From contig CP133159.1 of the NCBI GenBank assembly GCA_030913385.1, positions 2,936,584 through 3,000,583 on the forward strand: a stretch of 64,000 nucleotides of DNA. Reading direction: 5' to 3'. A program made the translations under genes and the position numbers. This stretch comes from Cytophagaceae bacterium ABcell3. GTDB lineage: Bacteria; Bacteroidota; Bacteroidia; Cytophagales; Cytophagaceae. Shown here piece by piece: positions 25,801 through 33,720 of this stretch. Under the pieces are notes generated by a model. That model saw only the letters and a list, made by a program, of their open reading frames with translations. It did not search any database and was not told the DNA's origin. Every line of letters begins with the position of its first letter. Within the stretch, counting starts at the first letter, position 1.

Positions 25801-28800
25801 CAAGTGGTTTCGGTAAGTTGCCCCGGCTGGAAATTCTCTCCCGTTCCTCCGGCAGCGGCCCAAGAGCCTGGTGCGCTTTCTTCTGCATATAACCAGCGGT
25901 ATGTATAAGGTACAACCTCTTCGGTATCGCCTTCCGTAGGCAGGTCAACATTGATCAGTTCCGAAGGCGTTCCGTTATAGCAAATGATCTCCGGGTCACC
26001 GATGGTGCCTGGTTCTGTCATCTCATAAACAGTAACAGTGACGGTGTCGGAATAAGCAGTATTACACTCTTCGTTGTCACCCGACACTACCATACGTCTG
26101 TACATCCTGCTTTCGGTAAGGGCACCAAGTACAAGTTCACTGCCATCGGCAGCACTTTCCGGTGTCCAGTTCTCAGGATCGTCCAGAGAGGCAGACTGCC
26201 AGGTGTACTCATAGGTTCCGTCCCCGCCATCGGCATCTTGTTCGCTTACCAATGGGAAGTCAGGTTCTACATCGTAGCAGGTTCTTTGGTCTTGGCTGAT
26301 GGCGCCACCTGTCAGTACTGGGGTAATAGATATAGTAACAATGTTAGAGTAAACAGAGTCGCATGGTCCTGCTGAAACTCTTCTTCTATAATAAGTCTCT
26401 TCACTTATTGGGTCAGACGGAGAATAATCTATACTTGTTTCACCATCTATTTCATCCCAAGTGTCTCCGTCTATTGACACCTCCCACTGATAAACAAAAT
26501 CCTCATCTCCGCCGCTTGCAGCAACGGTTTCTTCAATTGTTGGAGGAATTGTATTGATACAAATTTCTACGTCTTCTCCGATCTCACCAGGGTCAACTTC
26601 ATCTATAACAGTTACAAGGACTGGATCTGTATAGGTTGGAGGGCACTCCCCTGAAGTTGCCATTCTTCTAAAATAAGTACTTTCTTCAAGTGCATCAGGT
26701 GTAAAGTCTTCCTCATCTGCACCGGCAATGTCATCAAAATCTTCCTCGTCCCCGGTTAGGGAGCTTTGCCACTGGTAATCGAAGTCTCCTGAGTCGTTTC
26801 CGCCTGATGCAGGTTCGTCAGAAAGTAGGGCATCTGGTATTGTGCCAACACAGATGACTTGTTCTTCATCAACAATAGATCCCGGGTCTACAGGTTCGTC
26901 GACAATGACGTAAACAGAGTCTTCTAAGTAGCAGCTAGAGTTTCCGGTAGTACCGTCTTCCACTCTAATTCTGTAAAGTCCGCTTTGGTCAACAGTGATT
27001 TCGGCAATATCAATATCTTCATAATCTACAGAAGGTGCGCCAAGCTGATCTTCATCTAAGTACCAAGTGAAGTAAAAGTTTTCATTTAGTGGATTAAGAT
27101 CAGTAGTATCAACTGTTGCTTCCAGAAGAAGCTCTGAGCCTTCACAAAGCCTTACAGTATCAGACGGAGCGATAGTAAGCTCATTTGGAGGAGTACAAGG
27201 GCAATCTTCTTTTATTAGCACAGGTACTCTTGTACAGAACTTTTGAGGACCTGAAAACTGAATGTTAGGAAAAGGCCCTCTAATTGTGTTAGATTGGGCA
27301 TTAGTATTTTGCCCTTCTTGTAAAGCTGTTAATGCTAAAAGGTCTTCATCTGGTATATCGTCATTGACAGGGTAACCATCAGTACACTCTGACATTCTTA
27401 TATGACTGGCAGTGTTTGCACTGCTAAAGCCAATAAAATAATGCCTTCCAGATTCAGAACCTTCAAGGGTTACGTTTACTGGTATTTTTATTTCAGAAAA
27501 GCCTTGTCCATCATTGCCAGGTAAGCTTGTAACAGGACCACAGCCAATGACGGTGTTAGGATCAGCAGCTAAAGTGTTCGCTTGAGCACCCGGCTGGGTT
27601 CCATATATACAAACTTGCCAATCATTTTCATCTTCAGGAGTCGAGTCCCATTCACCATGTTGAAGTACGGTTACTGTGTCAACTACAACTTCTTCTCCGT
27701 AAACCGTGATCTGTGATGCCACCCTACTGTTGTTATCTATTTGATAGTCGTTTGTTTGGTTGGGGTTGGAATTAGTGCAGCCTTGAGGTATAGACCCATT
27801 CACGTGTCCAGACTCTTCTACATAAACCGTGTAGTAAGTTCCATCATCCTCTTCTGAAATTTCAGTGACATTTTCTGCAAGAATTAATGCTGAATCAGTT
27901 CTATAGCTTCTGCCTAAAAAGTCACCACCAGTTAATTCTGTATACCAGTCATAAGTACCTTCTCCTGTTTCTACATTAGTGAAAATAGTGTCCCCACAGA
28001 ACTCTAAATCATCAGGTACAGTGAACTCTTGTTCAAAAACTGAAATGTTTATAGAATCCTTTGCTAACTCATAAACAGTACATGGAACATCATCACCTGT
28101 GTATTCAATAGTTATTTTATATTCCCCAGGTTCAAAAACTTCCTGTGTAAATATTGTATTGTCATCAGCAGTTCCAGTTAAGAACGCCTCATCGTCTTTA
28201 TACCATATAACTTCATATCTTGCTCTTACCTGCTGGTCTGCATCTTCTCCTAAATTAAAAACCGCATCTATTAATTGCCCTTCTTCACTTAATACCTCTT
28301 CACATACAGTTAAGTCTCTTGGACTAAGCCTTACTTCAGGCGCAGGGTCTGGTGGCCGACATTCCCCAGGGTTAAATGGAACAGCAAAATATCTGCAATC
28401 AGTGTCCCCAACCCCAAGTTGTCCTACATGGTTATTACCCCAAGCATAAAAATTCATATCATCCGTTACATAGAACCCCCATGTATCGGCGGCAGAAATT
28501 TCTGTAACATTATTATCTATTTCGCCATTTTGTCTTCGAATAAAAACAGGTGTAAAAGCTCCTTCGGTTTCGTTGCCTGATTCCCCATTACCTAGTACTC
28601 CTCCAATTCCGTCTTCACAACCTATATTGTTACCCCATGAAACAGGTCTGTTATCTATAGTAACGGCAGTTCCAAAACCTTGACCGCCCGAAACAGATAT
28701 AGCTCTTAAATACTCTTCACCGGTTTCCTCTCCCCATTCACCAGCTAAGACTCTTCTAGGGTCTGAGTGAGGAGGGTCACCATATTCTTGGTTTCCCCAA

Positions 28801-29801
28801 TCAGGAGTTGTCCCATTTAGACCATTCCAACCTCCATTTCCCCATGCCCATACATAACCATCTTCATCTAGGGCATAAACCATAACGTCTCCAACACCAA
28901 GGCTTACGATGTTTTCTAAAGGGGTGCCGTCTGCCATTATAACTGGCCTAGCCCAAAAGTCATCATCTTCCTCCTCTCCATTATTAGCAGTACCATCAGC
29001 GTTTCTTCCTAGCATATATCTACTCCTCTCCATCCCTTCTCCAAAACCTCCTGCTCCCCAGGAGTAAATTCTTCCATTTTCCCCTAAAGCATAAGCTGTA
29101 TTATCTCCTGCTTCAATTGCTATTATACCCTCTAGTGGGTTCCCATCTGGAGTTCTTACATAAACAGGTTCTGCGCTGTACTCTAAAGTTTGATCTCCAT
29201 TACCCAACTGCCCTACGGAATTATTTCCCCATGCCAGAACAGTACCTTCTTCAGTAACAACATAAGTAGCTTCATTACCTCCTCCTATAAATTCAATATT
29301 TATTAAGTAATCCATTAAATCAGGATGAGTCCCTGGTGGATTTACTCTTTCTCCGGCTAATACCCTTGTTGGCGTATTTACTACTTCACTAGTAGTTCCT
29401 ATTCCTATTTGCCCATAAGAGTTTATACCCCAAGACCAAACACCGTCATGGCAGTCAGAGGCAACAAAGTGGGCTCCTGAACCTGCATCCACATTTCGAA
29501 CTAAAATTCCATCAATGCCTTCAGAAGTAAAATATGGGTCATCATCAGGAAACTGTACCCTGGCATCCTCAGTAATTTGATTTACTATAAGATCGCCACT
29601 GGCATTACCTAGTCTGCCTCCGGCATTATCTCCCCATGTGTACATAAATCCGTTTGCACACATAATGGTGGAAACTGTATTACCTCCAGAGATGGTCACG
29701 TTTTGTGAACTACCTTCCGTAACCCATGCCAATAGCAGCATGAGCAGCAGGCATTTTTTCAGGTTGTTGTAAATTAAAAAATTCGGCCTTTTTAATTCCA
29801 T
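22809..29801 (-). CDS. Giant T9SS-exported protein: RCC1-like propeller, Ig-like repeats, CHU_C domain (copy 2)
   Basis: A 2,330-residue paralogue of the 14064-20924 product with the same domain order: signal peptide, seven RCC1-like blades (residues about 35-490), beta-rich linker domains, seven Ig-like repeats, PKD/Ig-like units and the CHU_C-type T9SS sorting domain (RNSFTPNGDNINDTWYIEN). It is much more acidic than copy 1 because Asp/Glu-rich segments are inserted through the repeats, which is common in surface proteins of marine bacteria. Base composition changes sharply near 26330, close to a junction between Ig repeats at about residue 1155: the N-terminal half is AT-rich and the C-terminal half G+C-rich. 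The reading frame stays intact across the switch. It forms an operon with the PorP/SprF gene at 21829-22788. Confidence 0.93.
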   Translation of the reverse strand: MELKRPNFLIYNNLKKCLLLMLLLAWVTEGSSQNVTISGGNTVSTIMCANGFMYTWGDNAGGRLGNASGDLIVNQITEDARVQFPDDDPYFTSEGIDGILVRNVDAGSGAHFVASDCHDGVWSWGINSYGQIGIGTTSEVVNTPTRVLAGERVNPPGTHPDLMDYLINIEFIGGGNEATYVVTEEGTVLAWGNNSVGQLGNGDQTLEYSAEPVYVRTPDGNPLEGIIAIEAGDNTAYALGENGRIYSWGAGGFGEGMERSRYMLGRNADGTANNGEEEDDDFWARPVIMADGTPLENIVSLGVGDVMVYALDEDGYVWAWGNGGWNGLNGTTPDWGNQEYGDPPHSDPRRVLAGEWGEETGEEYLRAISVSGGQGFGTAVTIDNRPVSWGNNIGCEDGIGGVLGNGESGNETEGAFTPVFIRRQNGEIDNNVTEISAADTWGFYVTDDMNFYAWGNNHVGQLGVGDTDCRYFAVPFNPGECRPPDPAPEVRLSPRDLTVCEEVLSEEGQLIDAVFNLGEDADQQVRARYEVIWYKDDEAFLTGTADDNTIFTQEVFEPGEYKITIEYTGDDVPCTVYELAKDSINISVFEQEFTVPDDLEFCGDTIFTNVETGEGTYDWYTELTGGDFLGRSYRTDSALILAENVTEISEEDDGTYYTVYVEESGHVNGSIPQGCTNSNPNQTNDYQIDNNSRVASQITVYGEEVVVDTVTVLQHGEWDSTPEDENDWQVCIYGTQPGAQANTLAADPNTVIGCGPVTSLPGNDGQGFSEIKIPVNVTLEGSESGRHYFIGFSSANTASHIRMSECTDGYPVNDDIPDEDLLALTALQEGQNTNAQSNTIRGPFPNIQFSGPQKFCTRVPVLIKEDCPCTPPNELTIAPSDTVRLCEGSELLLEATVDTTDLNPLNENFYFTWYLDEDQLGAPSVDYEDIDIAEITVDQSGLYRIRVEDGTTGNSSCYLEDSVYVIVDEPVDPGSIVDEEQVICVGTIPDALLSDEPASGGNDSGDFDYQWQSSLTGDEEDFDDIAGADEEDFTPDALEESTYFRRMATSGECPPTYTDPVLVTVIDEVDPGEIGEDVEICINTIPPTIEETVAASGGDEDFVYQWEVSIDGDTWDEIDGETSIDYSPSDPISEETYYRRRVSAGPCDSVYSNIVTISITPVLTGGAISQDQRTCYDVEPDFPLVSEQDADGGDGTYEYTWQSASLDDPENWTPESAADGSELVLGALTESRMYRRMVVSGDNEECNTAYSDTVTVTVYEMTEPGTIGDPEIICYNGTPSELINVDLPTEGDTEEVVPYTYRWLYAEESAPGSWAAAGGTGENFQPGQLTETTWFVREVTSGNCPPVESDPIEIAVTDPLEPGAIGDDTTICAGSSPGTIAEIDPAEGGGGGYTYVWEKSEDNGPWEVIDDETAFEYTPDNVLVDTRYRRIVSTDVCDAEESNIVTVSVLPGLDPGEIADDQAICYDTQPDEIISVSSAQGGTGDFDYSWLYATEDDIANDDWNPITGEDGLTYTPDNLTESTYFARMVVSGTGDCNTSVTMPVFIEVYEDLTPGAIEDDQEICEDETPEPITELTPAAGGDGDYAYTWEMTEDNGTTWTTISGATTATYAPGALTQTTIYRRNVTSGDCGTVTSNMVEIDVTPNEAVDVSITNPGNTCIGENMTFNATPQNEGNSPVYAWYVNDTEVPGGTGSSFTTDDLNDGDRVKVILTSSIECTTNNPAESNEEVADITTSVIPAVTINNPDDICEGEEVNFTANPSGGGNTPTYEWFVNGVSQGPEDLVATWSSDQLQDGDEVHVVMTSSSQCIDASVSDEATSNTHEMEVIENAVVSVSISANPASRECEGTPVTFTATPTNEGTSPTYQWYVNGQPTGMNNPVFEADDLEDEDEVWVEMESSLRCVVQRDAASNIHEMEVEPIVPVSVSLQGPSGTICEGAEATFTATPTNGGSNPTYQWFVEGQLQAETSDVFVSDELSDDDEVEVRLTSSEMCPDGTASDNFTADIFTMPDINVTPTPVVMCEGSSQLLTPDVNESGSTYEWFIDGTSTGHNSRTYMASETGTHTVWVDFPHGCGKESEPAEVTVLPEPDPVINEDSTTICEDEYATFTVDASDNNNSIQWYLNGMPIDGETGHTIHINEPGLLTVVEDNGTCNTRSTEVPLVVIPNPVPYAGEDVTVIEGDPVQLTATGGETFSWYPEDGLDDPNIPNPVFISEDNITYTVTVANEHCEGQDEVNITVQKPIVVRNSFTPNGDNINDTWYIENLERFPDARIEIYNRWGSLVWLSDGPAEWDGTNFRNNEDLPVATYYYVIILNSEIFDKPYTGHVTIVR

Positions 29802-30461
29802 AATGTAATGTATATATATTAATTGGACTACTTTAATGTACTTTTTCTAAGTTGTCTGATAATCTTAAAAGACGTTATTTATAGGGTTAATATCAAAATT
29901 GGTAAAGTTGTAACCGGAATTTATAAATATTTTCTATAAAAAACCAGAAAAAACAATATTCTTACGCCTGCTTTTTCCGTAGGTCACTGTAACCTAAATG
30001 TTTTTAATCCCTGTAAGATTGTTGATTGTTAATGGTTTGCATAAACTATTTTCCTTGGGTTTATGTTTATCAAATAGGTTCGTTTTTTTTATATTTTTTT
30101 ATGTTTAAATAGTATTATTAGTGTTTTTGCGGGACTTTTCAACTAATAAAGATATAGAAAATCAGCTTTTTTTTCCTTTTTGCTACCAATTTATTCCTTG
30201 GATTTTTATGTAATATATTGTAATATTTTTATAAAATATCTATTCTTTTTGTTTCTTTTATCTTTATCAGTCTATAGAATTTTTTTTGAAAATTTTTGAT
30301 TTAGGCTTGGAATAGGTTATAAACAATGAGAGAATTAGTGTGTTGGCTTATGGTACTTTTAAAAAGGTTTACTAATTTGTGCTTATCATTAGACTGTAAG
30401 GAGAGTATTTGAGAATACCTTTTTATACTTTTTTAATTTTTAAACTTTAATATCGACGTCT
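29802..30461. other. 660-bp AT-rich divergent intergenic region
   Basis: Lies between giant gene 2 (minus) and the aldo/keto reductase (plus) and must hold both promoters. The sequence is strongly AT-rich. A short palindromic stretch (taggtcactgtaaccta) is present near 29980. I see no gene, RNA or clear promoter consensus here. Confidence 0.5.
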
Positions 30462-31448
30462 ATGGAGAAAATGTATATTCCAGTTTTAAAAAAGGAAATG
30501 TCACGGATTGGATTGGGTACATGGGCTATTGGTGGTTGGATGTGGGGAGGAAGTGATGAAAAGGAATGTGTAGATACAATTGTAAAGGCATTTCAAATGG
30601 GGGTAAACTTGATAGATACTGCCCCGGTTTATGGTTTTGGCAGGTCTGAGGGAATTGTAGGAAAGTCCATCGCCCAAATTAATAAACGTGAAGGGCTCAT
30701 TGTTTCTACTAAATGCTCTCTTGAATGGGACGACAATGGAAAGGTTCACCGGAATGCTTCAAAGGAACGGATATTGTCAGAGGTTGAACATTCTTTAAAA
30801 AGGCTACAAACAGATTATGTTGATATTTTGTTTGTTCATTGGCCAGACACTTTGGTGCCTTTCCATGAAACTGCAGAAGCTATGTATAGCTTGTTTAAAT
30901 CAGGAAAAATAAGGTCAATAGGTGTAAGCAATTATAATAATGAGCAGATGGATGCTTTCAGAGAAGTAGCGCCTATTCATTTTTCGCAACCTCCCTATAA
31001 CCTCTTTGAAAGGGAGATTGAGCAAAGGCATTTACCATATTGTTTAGAGAATAATATTTTTCTTATGACCTATGGTGCTATATGTCGTGGGCTTTTGTCT
31101 GGTAGGATGCAGGAGGAGACTGTTTTTGAAGGGGATGATTTAAGGAAAAAGGATCCTAAGTTTCAAAAACCTCGATATATTCAATATCTCGATGCGGTGA
31201 AGAAGTTAGATGAAATAGCTGGTAACTATAATAAAAGTGTCATACACTTAGCTGCCAGATGGATTCTTCAGCAAGGTGTCGCTACGGCTCTTTGGGGTGC
31301 TCGGAAGCCCCAGCAACTAGATGTTATCAAAGAAATATCTGGTTGGAAAATTACTCATGAGGATATGAAATTAATTGATGATATTATTAATAAGACTGTA
31401 AAAGATCCCGTTGGGCCTGAATTTATGGCGCCACCTTTAAGAAATTAA
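30462..31448 (+). CDS. Aldo/keto reductase
   Basis: A 328-residue (alpha/beta)8-barrel NADP-dependent oxidoreductase. The catalytic tetrad is present: Asp52 (LIDTAP), Tyr57 (VYGFGRSE), Lys84 (VSTKCSLEW) and His126 (LFVHWPD). The segment SGKIRSIGVSNYNN is the second family signature. The tail WILQQGVATALWGARKPQQL is the cofactor-binding region. It most resembles the general-stress AKR group that acts on aldehydes and sugars, and the substrate is not deducible. It stands alone, followed by a hairpin terminator shared with the convergent L,D-transpeptidase gene. Confidence 0.92.
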   Translation: MEKMYIPVLKKEMSRIGLGTWAIGGWMWGGSDEKECVDTIVKAFQMGVNLIDTAPVYGFGRSEGIVGKSIAQINKREGLIVSTKCSLEWDDNGKVHRNASKERILSEVEHSLKRLQTDYVDILFVHWPDTLVPFHETAEAMYSLFKSGKIRSIGVSNYNNEQMDAFREVAPIHFSQPPYNLFEREIEQRHLPYCLENNIFLMTYGAICRGLLSGRMQEETVFEGDDLRKKDPKFQKPRYIQYLDAVKKLDEIAGNYNKSVIHLAARWILQQGVATALWGARKPQQLDVIKEISGWKITHEDMKLIDDIINKTVKDPVGPEFMAPPLRN

Positions 31449-31453
31449 AGTTT

Positions 31454-31480
31454 AAGTCAGGGAACTGTTTTCCCTGACTT
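31454..31480. terminator. Hairpin terminator between convergent genes
   Basis: AAGTCAGGGA / TCCCTGACTT, a 10-bp perfect stem with a 7-nt loop, lies between the aldo/keto reductase and L,D-transpeptidase stop codons. A T-rich tract follows on the plus strand. Confidence 0.65.
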
Positions 31481-31502
31481 ATTAAGTCTATTTTTTACCT
31501 TT

Positions 31503-32669
31503 TTAAACATTTTCATCATAAATGTCGTCCCGGAAGTTTAAGTTTCCGTCTTCATCTACAAATGCTGTCCAATATATAATATAAATTGGAGTCCTGTCTA
31601 TGAGGTAAATCTGGGTTGTTTCATCTTGGTTTGCTTCTTGTATAATTCGTTGTCTGTTCCAGTGTCCAGGTGCGTTGGTATTGTCTTTCAGTAGATATTC
31701 TGCCAATTTTACTGGGTTTTCTACACGAATGCACCCATTACTAAAAGTCCTTTCTTCTACATCAAAAAGGTGATCTTGTGGAGTGTCATGAAGGTATATG
31801 GCATATTCATTAGGAAACATAAACTTCATCTGCCCCATAGCATTGTTTGGTCCTGGTTTTTGTCTAAGAAATAATTCTTCTTGCTCAAGTAGGTCTAAAT
31901 TCTCCTGGGTGTTTTCAAAAACTTCAGCGTCCTCGGCAAACTGGTCAACTATCTCATAGTTGTTCCTTTCTAAATAAGTGGTATCTTCTCTAGCTTGTGG
32001 CAGCATGGTTCTTTGGACAATACTGTGAGGAATATTCCAATAAGGGTTAAACTCTATATATTGCATGCTATCGTTGAAGGCAGGTGTTTCTTGCCCATTG
32101 TATTCATCTCCCACGATAACACGCATAGAAAACTTTTTGTCATCTTTGTCTTCGTATGCAGTGAGTTCAAACTCTGGTATATTTACAAAGATGTACTTTT
32201 CTCCTAAATCTTCTGGAAGGTCCGCCCAACTGTCTAAAGAGAATTTTATTTTTTCTAATTTATCATCTATAGGTTTGTTCATTTGCTGAAGTGTAGCTGG
32301 GCCTGTAATACCGTCTACTTGGAGACCGTGCCTCTTTTGGAACTTTCCTACAGCTAAAGCCACATCTTCATCATATTCCCGGCTGTCAGACTTGCCAGCT
32401 TCTTCTTCAATATCCCCAGTTGTTGCTAATCGTTTTCTGATATCTGGCACTACATCTGAAACAGCACCTAAATTTAAAGCTCCTTCAAACCAAGGGACTT
32501 CATGAAAACCACCATTGTTAGCAATTTCTTCGTACTTTTCCAATGCCTCTTGTAACTGTTCATACTGTGGGTGGTTTTTGGGGTTGTTGTGGCTTTTTGC
32601 CTTGGCACCTAAGGATGTCATTAAAAAAATCACAACTCCTAAAAGATATATATACTTTTCTGATTTCAT
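31503..32669 (-). CDS. L,D-transpeptidase (YkuD domain) with peptidoglycan-binding domain
   Basis: A 388-residue exported enzyme of the YcbB/LdtD-like group. It has a signal peptide (about residues 1-25), a PG_binding_1-type segment (FQKRHGLQVDGITGPATLQQMN, about 134-155) and a YkuD catalytic domain with HDTPQDHLFDVEERTFSNGCIRV, in which Cys313 is the nucleophile and the upstream His pairs with it. L,D-transpeptidases make 3-3 cross-links in peptidoglycan or attach proteins to it, in the periplasm. The domain order and the insertion before the catalytic motif match the large Gram-negative type. The gene is monocistronic and convergent with the aldo/keto reductase gene. Confidence 0.92.
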   Translation of the reverse strand: MKSEKYIYLLGVVIFLMTSLGAKAKSHNNPKNHPQYEQLQEALEKYEEIANNGGFHEVPWFEGALNLGAVSDVVPDIRKRLATTGDIEEEAGKSDSREYDEDVALAVGKFQKRHGLQVDGITGPATLQQMNKPIDDKLEKIKFSLDSWADLPEDLGEKYIFVNIPEFELTAYEDKDDKKFSMRVIVGDEYNGQETPAFNDSMQYIEFNPYWNIPHSIVQRTMLPQAREDTTYLERNNYEIVDQFAEDAEVFENTQENLDLLEQEELFLRQKPGPNNAMGQMKFMFPNEYAIYLHDTPQDHLFDVEERTFSNGCIRVENPVKLAEYLLKDNTNAPGHWNRQRIIQEANQDETTQIYLIDRTPIYIIYWTAFVDEDGNLNFRDDIYDENV

Positions 32670-32792
32670 AAGATTGTACTTTATAAATAAACAACATATT
32701 CGAAAGAAAAGTTAGATAGTAAGAAAGCAGTAGGGGTCGGGGAGGTATCGAACTAGTCTGTTAATCTATAATGTTATATAAAAGGGTATGTA

Positions 32793-32800
32793 AAAGGAGG
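32793..32800 (+). promoter_or_regulatory. Unusually strong Shine-Dalgarno sequence
   Basis: AAAGGAGG ends 7 bases before the ATG of the SpoIIAA-like gene. Most genes in this window have no recognisable Shine-Dalgarno, as is usual in Bacteroidota, so this full match stands out. Confidence 0.7.
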
Positions 32801-32807
32801 GAAAACT

Positions 32808-33167
32808 ATGTTTGATTTACTTGAAAAGACGCAGGAAAACGTTCTTGCTACAAAAATTTCTGGAAAACTTAATCAAAGTGACTACAATCAAATGTTTCCT
32901 TTGGTAGAGGAAACAGTAGCCAAATATGGCAAGATTAACCTTTATGTAGAATTGGAGAATTTTGAAGGTTGGGAAGACCCTAAGTCTTTATGGGATGAAT
33001 TTAAACTTTCGTTTAAGCATTACACAGACTTAGAAAAAGTTGCTATTGTTGGTGAAAAAAAATGGGAAGAGTTTGCTACTAAGGCTAGTGACTTTGTAAA
33101 CCCTGCAAAAATTAAATACTTTTCACCAGAACAAAAGGAAGAAGCCAAAAATTGGATATCTGAGTAA
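32808..33167 (+). CDS. SpoIIAA/STAS-like small protein
   Basis: A 119-residue cytoplasmic protein. Its layout (KISGKLNQSDYNQMFPLVEETVAKYGKINLYVELENFEGW, then LEKVAIVGEKKWEEFATK and a final AKIKYFSPEQKEEAKNWI) follows the SpoIIAA-like family seen in many Gram-negative bacteria, a lone STAS/CRAL-TRIO-type domain. The family has no proven biochemical role, and roles in anti-sigma control or lipid binding have been suggested by fold only. The start is secured by a full Shine-Dalgarno sequence 7 bases upstream. It has its own terminator and no regulatory kinase or sigma gene beside it. Confidence 0.8.
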   Translation: MFDLLEKTQENVLATKISGKLNQSDYNQMFPLVEETVAKYGKINLYVELENFEGWEDPKSLWDEFKLSFKHYTDLEKVAIVGEKKWEEFATKASDFVNPAKIKYFSPEQKEEAKNWISE

Positions 33168-33205
33168 TATATTTAAACAATAAACATTTTCTGTTGCATA
33201 TATGG

Positions 33206-33230
33206 GGCTGTCCAAGGACAGCCTTTTTTT
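33206..33230 (+). terminator. Rho-independent terminator of the SpoIIAA-like gene
   Basis: A GGCTGTCC / GGACAGCC 8-bp stem with a 2-nt loop as written, followed by seven T residues, 39 bp after the stop codon. Confidence 0.85.
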
Positions 33231-33235
33231 ATGGT

Positions 33236-33484
33236 CGCTGAAAAAGCTTTAACCTTAATTTATGTGATAGGTTTCGTCTTGAGGAGCAAAATAACAATAA
33301 ATCAGTGCTTTGGGTTCGTAAAGCATAGCAGCGCTAGGTTAAGACACAAATGTGAGGAAACCGACTGATTTAAAGTTGTTTTTGTTTTGTTGCCTAATAG
33401 AAAGCTCTGTTGAATATTTCGGATTTAAATTTTGCAGACCTTGTCCATGCTGCACACTTGTGACTTTTTCCGCGGGTTGTACTT
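33236..33484 (+). repeat. Composite degenerate intergenic repeat (R1-R2-R3 modules)
   Basis: A 250-bp non-coding stretch begins cgctgaaaaag (33236) and ends near gactttttccgcggg, so its ends are imperfect inverted repeats. Inside are R1 (33251-33297, tatgtgataggtttcgtc then gaggagcaaaataacaa), R2 (33385-33430, taatagaaagctctgttga) and R3 (33451-33484, tgcacacttgtgactttttc). R1 and R2 recur inverted at 59964-60081 and R3 at 59225-59260. It looks like a decayed non-autonomous element. No coding capacity is seen. Confidence 0.55.
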
Positions 33485-33559
33485 AGCTTGGTCGTAAAAC
33501 ATTTTATGTGAAATTTCTCTTTAAACATTTGTAGACTTTTTAAATAAAAAAGCATTTTT

Positions 33560-33697
33560 ATGAGACGAATATTGAAAGGATTATTAATTGGTAAATTGTT
33601 GAGCAGCTCTGGCGGCAGAGGTGGTTGTGGATGTTTGACCTTATTGATAATTGCTGCCATTGTTTATTTTTTGTTTGGTAATTTTACTTTTTTGTAA
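33560..33697 (+). CDS. 45-residue Gly/Cys-containing membrane micro-protein
   Basis: An ATG at 33560 opens a 45-codon frame. It has a basic N-terminal part (MRRILKGLLIGKLL), a Gly/Ser/Cys turn (SSSGGRGGCGCL) and a membrane-spanning helix (TLLIIAAIVYFLFG). It ends 23 bp before the alpha/beta hydrolase gene on the same strand, so the two may be co-transcribed. I do not know the family. Similar short proteins with a Gly-rich hinge before one helix are common and mostly unstudied. The frame overlaps a longer antisense frame that has no protein-like features. Confidence 0.5.
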   Translation: MRRILKGLLIGKLLSSSGGRGGCGCLTLLIIAAIVYFLFGNFTFL

Positions 33698-33720
33698 ATG
33701 GTTTGACACTTTAAATGTGA

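Noticed and set aside
14064-29801. Many plus-strand open frames of 60-190 codons opposite the two giant genes, the longest about 180 codons at 19687-20232
   Set aside because: They are antisense shadows of the long, domain-rich minus-strand genes. Their composition follows the repeats and shows no domain or signal.
32730-32760. A tRNA-like string (ggtatcgaact) upstream of the SpoIIAA-like gene
   Set aside because: It lacks a paired acceptor stem, an anticodon arm and a matching TpsiC stem. No cloverleaf could be drawn.
33394-33660. An 88-codon minus-strand frame across the repeat and the 45-residue gene
   Set aside because: It runs through a dispersed repeat and opposite a better supported membrane protein frame. 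Its composition is not protein-like.
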